Source: Waddliaceae bacterium
Lineage (GTDB): Bacteria; Chlamydiota; Chlamydiia; Chlamydiales; SLFE01
Assembly (NCBI GenBank): GCA_007124415.1
Contig: SLFE01000165.1
Location: 1 to 7,613 of the forward strand
Direction of reading: 5' to 3'
Length of the DNA: 7,613 bases
A program made the position numbers and the translations under genes. Below are positions 1-4,362 of the stretch, piece by piece (position 1 is the first letter of the stretch; every line of letters begins with the position of its first letter). The notes under the pieces are model-generated. The model made no database searches, had not been told where the DNA came from, and worked only from the letters and a program-made list of their open reading frames with translations.

Positions 1-78
1 AAAAAAAATACAAACATAACGAAAACAATCTATTAAATTTTTTTATTGTCATTTTGGGTTGCTGTATTTGATTTGAAG

Positions 79-125
79 AAAAAAACAAGCGCTCGGCGAT
101 CCGAATGACCAAATCGCCGAAAGCC
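79..125 (-). terminator. Rho-independent terminator of the fab operon
   Basis: Read on the minus strand, an 8-base-pair stem TCGGCGAT/ATCGCCGA (113-120 pairing with 93-100) with a 12-base loop begins 13 bases beyond the acpP stop. The stem can extend outward by a few pairs with one mismatch. It is followed by GCGCTTG and then seven T (79-85 on the plus strand are seven A). A GC-rich stem plus a T-run at the end of the last gene is the classic intrinsic terminator layout. I infer that it ends the fabH-fabD-fabG-acpP transcript. The remaining 78 bases to the window edge are AT-rich and show no gene. Confidence 0.85.
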
Positions 126-132
126 AATATTC

Positions 133-375
133 TTAAGTGGATTGCTTTTGATGCTCTTCGATGTACTTGATCGCGTTGCCGACGGTTCGAATTTTTTCTG
201 CGTCCTCGTCAGGAATCTCGGTTCCGAAACGCTCCTCGAACGTCATGATCAATTCCGTCAGATCCAATGAATCGGCGTTAAGATCTTCAACAAATGAAAC
301 TTCAGGAGTCACCTGGCTCTCATCAACCCCCAGCTGTTCAACAACAATTTCAATGACTTCTTTTTCTAAAGACAT
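133..375 (-). CDS. acpP: Acyl carrier protein
   Basis: This is an 80-residue acidic protein, the usual ACP length, made of the four-helix ACP fold. The conserved DSLD motif lies at residues 35-38, with Ser36 as the attachment site for 4'-phosphopantetheine. The segment LNADSLDLTELIMTFEE and the following FGTEIPDEDAEKI are typical. It carries growing acyl chains in the cytoplasm as thioesters and supplies acyl groups to FabH, FabG and, for lipid A, to LpxD, which is encoded at the other end of this window. The ATG at 375 is preceded by AGGAG (386-390), ten bases away. It is the last gene of the operon, 57 bases after fabG and just before a terminator. The family call is secure. Confidence 0.97.
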   Translation of the reverse strand: MSLEKEVIEIVVEQLGVDESQVTPEVSFVEDLNADSLDLTELIMTFEERFGTEIPDEDAEKIRTVGNAIKYIEEHQKQST

Positions 376-432
376 AATTTTCTCACTCCTATTTACTCAT
401 CAATCGTTGCGAAATGCAATGATTGGATTTTA

Positions 433-1182
433 TTAAATATAACCCCCGTCCACGGTCACAACCTGGGCCGTAACATAATTGGACAGGCCGCTTGCCAAAA
501 ACAGGGCGACGTTCGCCACATCTTCAGGATCGCCGTAACGCCTCATAGGGATCGCCGAAAGAATTTCTTTCTTCTGCTCTTGCGAAAGCCGATCGGTCAT
601 AGGCGTTTCAATAAAGCCCGGAGCAATGCAGTTCACATGAATATTTCGCGACGCTAATTCTTTTGCGAGAGCTTTGGTAAAACCGATCACTGCAGCTTTA
701 GACGCGGAGTAGTTGACCTGGCCGGAATTGCCTGTCATGCCGATGACAGAGCTCATATTGATAATTCTGCCGCTGCGGGCGCGCATCATCGGCCGCGTGA
801 CCGCCTTGCAAAAATTATAGCAGGATTTAACATTTACATCCAGAACCCTGTCCCAGTCCTCTGCCTGCATCTTCATCAGGAGTTTATCGCGTGTGATGCC
901 GGCATTGTTGACGAGAATATCGATATGCCCCTCTTTGTCAAGAACTTTCTTGACAACATGGTCGGCCTGTTCTCCATCGGAAACATCGGCAGCATAAAAA
1001 TTTACTTGAGATCCCGGCACTGCTTCCAAAATTTCTTTTACCGCTTTTTCCCCTTTCTCCGAACTCATTCCCACTATTGTAACTTTGGCGCCATGAGCGG
1101 CAAGCTTCATGGCGATAGCTTTGCCGATTCCCGAGGAGCCGCCTGTTACGATCGCTACTTTGTCTTTTACCAATTGATCCAC
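433..1182 (-). CDS. fabG: 3-oxoacyl-ACP reductase
   Basis: This is a 249-residue classical short-chain dehydrogenase/reductase of the usual FabG length. The Rossmann cofactor motif TGGSSGIG is at residues 13-20 and NNAG at 92-95. The catalytic tetrad is N117, S145, Y158 and K162 (YSASK at 158-162). The segment PGFIETPMT at 188-196 is characteristic of FabG. It reduces 3-oxoacyl-ACP to (R)-3-hydroxyacyl-ACP with NADPH. That product feeds both elongation and, in Gram-negative bacteria, the 3-hydroxyacyl chains of lipid A. The start is GTG at 1182, immediately after the fabD stop (TAG then GTG), with a strong AAGGAGG inside fabD. No ATG lies nearby, so GTG is the best start. Other SDR oxidoreductases share the motifs, but the operon position makes FabG near certain. 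Confidence 0.96.
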   Translation of the reverse strand: MDQLVKDKVAIVTGGSSGIGKAIAMKLAAHGAKVTIVGMSSEKGEKAVKEILEAVPGSQVNFYAADVSDGEQADHVVKKVLDKEGHIDILVNNAGITRDKLLMKMQAEDWDRVLDVNVKSCYNFCKAVTRPMMRARSGRIINMSSVIGMTGNSGQVNYSASKAAVIGFTKALAKELASRNIHVNCIAPGFIETPMTDRLSQEQKKEILSAIPMRRYGDPEDVANVALFLASGLSNYVTAQVVTVDGGYI

Positions 1183-2127
1183 CTAAATTATCGCCTCCTT
1201 CTCAAGTTTGCGTAAATCTTCAACTTTTGCCACGCTGATCGTCCGGCCTGAAATGCCGATCCGTTTGTTCATTCCGGCAAGGGTTGCCCCCGGCCCTATC
1301 TCGACAAACAAAGCAACGCCTCCATGATTCATCGCTCTTATTTCCTGCTCCCAACGAACCGGCGAGGTCACTTGATCAATTAGATTCTGCCTCATTTGAT
1401 CGTTAGATTCAACGAAATCTCCAGGAACGTTCATAGCGATTTTGACTTCGGTATCTTGAAGGGGAACTGAAAGAATGCGGGGTTGTAATTTTTTTTTCGC
1501 TGATTTCATTAAGCCGCTGTGAAAAGCTCCATGAACCTGCAGAGGAACAACTCTTTTGGCTCCTCGCCGCAAAGCCTCCGGCGCCGCCGCTTCAACTCCC
1601 TTTTCCGTTCCCGAGACAACAACCTGGCCGGGGCAATTGAAGTTGGCGGCCCAAAGATCATGGGGAAGAGACATATCCTCTACCATCGCCTCAACTTCTT
1701 CGGAAGACAGTCCCATGATGACGGCCATCGCCCCTTTAACCTCGTCGCAAGCCTCGCTCATGTAGCTGCCGCGATACTTGACCAAATTCAGCCCGTCTTC
1801 AAACGATAGTTTTTCCGCGGCCGCAAGTGCTGTATATTCCCCAAGGCTCAGCCCCCCGCAGGCGCCGGGGCGGAGACGGGGATAAAGATGCCGGAGCGTA
1901 CGCCATATAGCGATGCCGGTGACATATATGGCCAGCTGGCTATGATCGGTCCGGACCAAAATTTCTTCGGGCCCTTCGAATATCACATTGGACAGACGTG
2001 ATTGCAGAAGATCGTCAGCTTCTTCGAATGTCCGAGCGGCGACGGGATAAGCATCGGCAAAATCCTTGCCCATGCCGATATACTGAGTCCCTTGCCCCGG
2101 AAAAATCAGTCCTAACGCCTTATTCAT
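1183..2127 (-). CDS. fabD: Malonyl-CoA:ACP transacylase
   Basis: This is a 314-residue acyltransferase that moves malonyl from CoA to ACP in the cytoplasm. Numbered from the ATG, FPGQGTQ is at residues 9-15 with the oxyanion-hole Gln at about 12. The nucleophile Ser94 sits in GLSLGEYTAL (92-101), Arg119 in VKYRG binds the malonyl carboxylate, and His203 in GAFHSGLM completes the catalytic dyad. QVTSPVRWE near the C-terminus is also typical. Most bacterial FabD proteins have GHSLGE, with His before the nucleophile. Here it is Leu, as I recall from plant plastid enzymes. A TTG two codons upstream (2133) is open, but TAAGG lies six bases before the ATG at 2127 and touches the TTG, so I choose the ATG. 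The gene overlaps the fabH stop by 8 bases and abuts fabG. Confidence 0.95.
   Translation of the reverse strand: MNKALGLIFPGQGTQYIGMGKDFADAYPVAARTFEEADDLLQSRLSNVIFEGPEEILVRTDHSQLAIYVTGIAIWRTLRHLYPRLRPGACGGLSLGEYTALAAAEKLSFEDGLNLVKYRGSYMSEACDEVKGAMAVIMGLSSEEVEAMVEDMSLPHDLWAANFNCPGQVVVSGTEKGVEAAAPEALRRGAKRVVPLQVHGAFHSGLMKSAKKKLQPRILSVPLQDTEVKIAMNVPGDFVESNDQMRQNLIDQVTSPVRWEQEIRAMNHGGVALFVEIGPGATLAGMNKRIGISGRTISVAKVEDLRKLEKEAII
1194..1200 (-). promoter_or_regulatory. Shine-Dalgarno for the GTG start of fabG
   Basis: AAGGAGG on the minus strand lies within the last codons of fabD, 11 bases before the GTG at 1182. It is the strongest ribosome binding site in the window and supports the non-ATG start. 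The upstream stop codon touches the start, so translation of fabD and fabG is probably coupled. Confidence 0.8.
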
Positions 2128-3124
2128 ATTCAACCTTAGTTAAAAGCGCAGACCCCCAGGTCAACCCCCCGCCGAATGCAACAAGCAGTAGGTTGTCGCC
2201 GGGCGACAGCTTGTTTTCATTCAACAGATCGCCCAAAGCAATGCCGATGCTTGAGGCTGATGTGTTGCCGTACTTTTCGATGCACCGAAAGATTTTTTCT
2301 TCCGGAATTTCCAGGTGTTTGGCCAGCGCGTCGATGATTCGCCCGTTTGCCTGGTGGGGGACAAACCAGGAAATGTCGGAATCTTTCAATCCCATTTTAT
2401 CCAAACAATTTGTCGCCGAGGAGGCCATTCTCCTGACCGCGTGCTTAAAAACCTCTTTTCCCTTCAGCCTGACGTAATGCTCGCGGCCGTTAACCGTGTC
2501 GAGCGTCGCAGGTTTTTTTGCCCCGCCGCCCGGCACAATAATCAGGTCGGCCAGGGAGCCGTCAGCTCCCAGTTCAACCGATTGAATTTGAAGTCCGCCT
2601 CTCCGCGAGGAGACAACTGCGGCTGCGGCGCCGTCGCCGAACAAGACGCAGCTTGTCCTATCGGAAAAATCGGTAAAGGCCGACATTTTTTCGGACGCCA
2701 CAATCAAAACATTTTTATATATACCCGATTCCACATAAGCCTTGGCCGATGAAAGAGCGTATAAATATCCTGTGCAGGCGGCCAAAAGATCGACAGCAGG
2801 AACATCCTTTGCCCCCAGTCCATTTTGAATGACTGCAGCCGTGGAGGGACAGAAATAATCAGGCGTCATAGTCGCAACCAGTATCATATCGATCTCGGCC
2901 GCCTCCATGCCGGCGTCCTTCAGCGCTGCCGAAGCCGCACGGATTCCCATATCCGATGTAATCTCCCCCTCTCGGGCTATCCGCCTTTCCTTAATGCCTG
3001 TGCGGGCAGTAATCCATTCGTCCGAAGTCTCAACCATGGCCTCAAGGTCGCGGTTGCTCAGAATTTTTTCAGGCAAATATGAACCCAAACCGACGATGCT
3101 GGCTGTCATTTTTTCACTATTCAT
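2120..3124 (-). CDS. fabH: 3-oxoacyl-ACP synthase III (KAS III)
   Basis: This is a 334-residue thiolase-fold condensing enzyme, slightly longer than the common 315-330. The catalytic triad is visible: Cys117 in LLAACTGYLYAL, His257 in VPHQAN and Asn287 in YGNTSASS. The N-terminal segment SDEWITARTGIKERRI (34-49) and FGDGAAAAVV are diagnostic. It condenses acyl-CoA primers with malonyl-ACP to start chains in type II fatty acid synthesis. It is the first gene of the operon and faces recR across a 205-base control region. The first ATG (3124) has no recognisable Shine-Dalgarno. A second ATG at codon 6 (3109) precedes the conserved sequence just as closely (MTASIVGLGSYLP) and may be the true start. 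If so, the protein is 329 residues. Confidence 0.96.
   Translation of the reverse strand: MNSEKMTASIVGLGSYLPEKILSNRDLEAMVETSDEWITARTGIKERRIAREGEITSDMGIRAASAALKDAGMEAAEIDMILVATMTPDYFCPSTAAVIQNGLGAKDVPAVDLLAACTGYLYALSSAKAYVESGIYKNVLIVASEKMSAFTDFSDRTSCVLFGDGAAAAVVSSRRGGLQIQSVELGADGSLADLIIVPGGGAKKPATLDTVNGREHYVRLKGKEVFKHAVRRMASSATNCLDKMGLKDSDISWFVPHQANGRIIDALAKHLEIPEEKIFRCIEKYGNTSASSIGIALGDLLNENKLSPGDNLLLVAFGGGLTWGSALLTKVEYE
2134..2138 (-). promoter_or_regulatory. Ribosome binding site that decides the fabD start
   Basis: TAAGG on the minus strand, inside the last codons of fabH, is six bases before ATG 2127 and directly adjoins the alternative TTG at 2133. The spacing favours the ATG, which makes FabD 314 rather than 316 residues. 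Confidence 0.6.
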
Positions 3125-3165
3125 ATAATTAAAAACAAATTAAGGATAAGTCTAGCAGAACCTGC

Positions 3166-3194
3166 AATATAAAAAAAGATGTTGTTAGGGTAAC
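3166..3194 (-). promoter_or_regulatory. Candidate promoter for the fab operon
   Basis: On the minus strand a -10-like TATATT (3166-3171) lies 17 bases from a weak GTTACC (3189-3194), with a T-rich spacer. It would give a leader of roughly 35 bases before fabH. The -35 match is poor (about 3 of 6). An alternative is TTGCAG (3162-3167) with CTTAAT (3139-3144), which would leave almost no leader for the first ATG. The -35 position is covered by the palindrome at 3185-3198. This is inference from position and hexamers only. Confidence 0.35.
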
Positions 3195-3198
3195 CTAA
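3185..3198. promoter_or_regulatory. Operator-like palindrome in the divergent region
   Basis: TTAGGGTAACCTAA is a 14-base palindrome with a single mismatched pair (positions 6 and 9). It stands in the gene-free region between fabH and recR, 61 bases upstream of fabH. It overlaps the weak -35 of the fabH candidate promoter, which suits a repressor or activator site. The outer TTAG and CTAA recall fatty-acid-regulator operators such as FapR of Bacillus, but the inner sequence and length differ and I know of no FapR in Chlamydiae. The regulator, if any, is unknown. Confidence 0.4.
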
Positions 3199-3276
3199 TC
3201 CGATTTAATTTACTTTAAAAACTCCTTTAGGGACAATGGATTGCATGCCAAACATCGAGGCAAGTCCATTTTGTGC

Positions 3277-3305
3277 TTGTGACTATATTATTTGATTTTG
3301 ATAAG
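3277..3305 (+). promoter_or_regulatory. Weak candidate promoter for recR
   Basis: TTGTGA (3277-3282) and GATAAG (3300-3305) are separated by 17 bases, each matching four of six consensus positions. An AT-rich TATATT at 3284-3289 is an alternative -10 without a good -35. The recR start lies 25 bases beyond the first candidate's -10. Support is positional only. Confidence 0.25.
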
Positions 3306-3329
3306 ATCCCAAAAATATCGAGGTATTAA

Positions 3330-3929
3330 ATGAACCGCTATCCGCCGCACCTTGCCAAAATTATGGAATTTTTTAAAAAGCTCCCCGGCGTCGGCAGCAA
3401 AAGCGCCGAAAGGTACGCCTTCAATATGATCGACTGGCAGCCGGACGAGCTTGCCCGTTTCGCAGGAGCTCTGGCCTCTGCCAAAGAGCTTCTGCAAAGC
3501 TGCGCCGAATGCGGATGCCTGACCCAGCAGCAGACATGTCCTTTTTGCGATCTGCGCACGCGAAGCGCAGAAACCCTATGCGTCGTCGCCCATTTCAAAG
3601 ATGTCTACGCTATCGAGCATACCCATGAATACAAAGGGCTCTACCATGTGCTCGGCAGTCTGCTTTCCCCCTTGGAAGGAAAGAGCCCCGAAAAGCTTAA
3701 CATTTCAAAACTCAAGCAAAGAATTGTCGAAAGCGGAGTGCGTGAGGTCGTCATTGCCATAGACTCGACGCTCGAGGGCGACGCCACTACTTTGTACCTG
3801 AAAAGAGAGTTGGAAGATCTTGATATTCAAGTCTCGCGGCTGGCCTTAGGAATGCCCATGGGCAGCTCTCTCGATTTTGTCGATGGAGGCACTTTGGCCA
3901 GAGCCCTCTCAGGCAGAAGAGGTTTCTAA
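3330..3929 (+). CDS. recR: Recombination mediator protein RecR
   Basis: This 199-residue protein is the standard RecR length. It has a helix-hairpin-helix with LPGVGSKSAERYAF (18-31) and a four-cysteine zinc finger, C58-x2-C61 and C70-x2-C73. A Toprim domain starts at LCVVAHFKDVYAIE (83-96) and includes DSTLEGDATTLYL from D145. The C-terminal segment is SRLALGMPMGSSLDFVDGGT. RecR acts with RecO (and RecF) to load RecA on SSB-coated single-stranded DNA in gap repair. Most RecR proteins have AHG where this one has ALG, and my memory is that chlamydial RecR also has Leu there, so I read it as a lineage trait. GAGGT (3320-3324) lies five bases before the ATG. The next gene starts two bases after the stop, suggesting cotranscription. 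Confidence 0.97.
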   Translation: MNRYPPHLAKIMEFFKKLPGVGSKSAERYAFNMIDWQPDELARFAGALASAKELLQSCAECGCLTQQQTCPFCDLRTRSAETLCVVAHFKDVYAIEHTHEYKGLYHVLGSLLSPLEGKSPEKLNISKLKQRIVESGVREVVIAIDSTLEGDATTLYLKRELEDLDIQVSRLALGMPMGSSLDFVDGGTLARALSGRRGF

Positions 3930-3931
3930 AT

Positions 3932-4264
3932 ATGAGCATCGTCAATGTTAGCGGGCAGCAAGGCGACTTTAGTGATCATGATTGCGCGATATGCTGGAAT
4001 CCTTTCGATGTGGAATCCAGCAAATACCGGACCAGTTGCGGAGTCAACACGCATCAAGACTGTATTATTGAACACATTAGGAAAACATTGCAAAAACCAC
4101 CGCTATGTCCATGGTGCTGCCGGCCGATCACCGACCGAGAAATTCTGGACAAAAGCAAAAATCCGAACCACTTGATCGTCAGAGTTGTCACAATCGGCAC
4201 GTTCGCTCTTTTCGCCGGAGCTACAATGGCCTGGCGAATCTATCAGCAGGGCCAATCGGGTTAA
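3932..4264 (+). CDS. RING-finger-like tail-anchored membrane protein
   Basis: I do not recognise this 110-residue protein as a named family, but its pattern is that of a RING domain: C18-x2-C21, C36, H41-x2-C44, then C59-x2-C62. The order CGVNTHQDCIIEH...CPWC aligns with RING-H2 fingers of the form CGHxFHxxCIxxW...CPxC. In that alignment the fourth ligand is Val38 and the conserved Trp is His48. Ile20 and Pro60 sit where RING proteins contact E2 enzymes. Residues about 82-101 form one hydrophobic segment followed by a nine-residue tail (RIYQQGQSG), so a tail-anchored topology with the RING on the cytosolic side is likely. GAGG (3919-3922) lies nine bases before the ATG, which is two bases after recR. 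RING domains are typical of eukaryotic E3 ubiquitin ligases and occur in some chlamydial effectors. Ligase activity and secretion are inference. Confidence 0.75.
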   Translation: MSIVNVSGQQGDFSDHDCAICWNPFDVESSKYRTSCGVNTHQDCIIEHIRKTLQKPPLCPWCCRPITDREILDKSKNPNHLIVRVVTIGTFALFAGATMAWRIYQQGQSG

Positions 4265-4290
4265 TGCAGCCCGCCAAAACTTCGCTCCCC

Positions 4291-4338
4291 TTGCAATAAT
4301 TAGTCATTATCTCGTATGATTAGTTTCTTTAATATAAT
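4291..4338 (+). promoter_or_regulatory. Candidate promoter for bamA-ompH-lpxD
   Basis: The 98-base gap before bamA holds TTGCAA (4291-4296, four of six) and TATGAT (4315-4320, five of six) with an 18-base spacer. A perfect TATAAT also occurs at 4333-4338 but lacks a partner at the right distance. Either would give a short leader ahead of the bamA ribosome site GAAGGA (4351-4356), six bases from the ATG. It suggests that the outer-membrane genes can be transcribed separately from recR. Confidence 0.5.
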
Positions 4339-4362
4339 TTTAGAACACTTGAAGGACACCTC

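Noticed and set aside
1..78. AT-rich edge that might hold a second terminator or the end of a neighbouring gene.
   Set aside because: The T-rich run at about 38-45 has no stem before it, and I found no coding pattern on either strand.
1851..1871. GCCCC/GGGGC inverted repeat within fabD.
   Set aside because: Only five pairs, located over the conserved active-site codons and not near any gene boundary.
1998..2477. A 159-codon plus-strand open frame opposite fabD and fabH, and other long opposite-strand frames.
   Set aside because: They lie antisense to well-conserved enzymes, show no recognisable motifs and are explained by codon bias of the real genes.
3945..4299. Two shifted frames overlapping the RING-like gene (starting at 3945 and 4105).
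   Set aside because: Neither has a coherent domain pattern. The frame at 3932 has the Cys/His pattern, a membrane segment, a ribosome site and tight spacing to recR.
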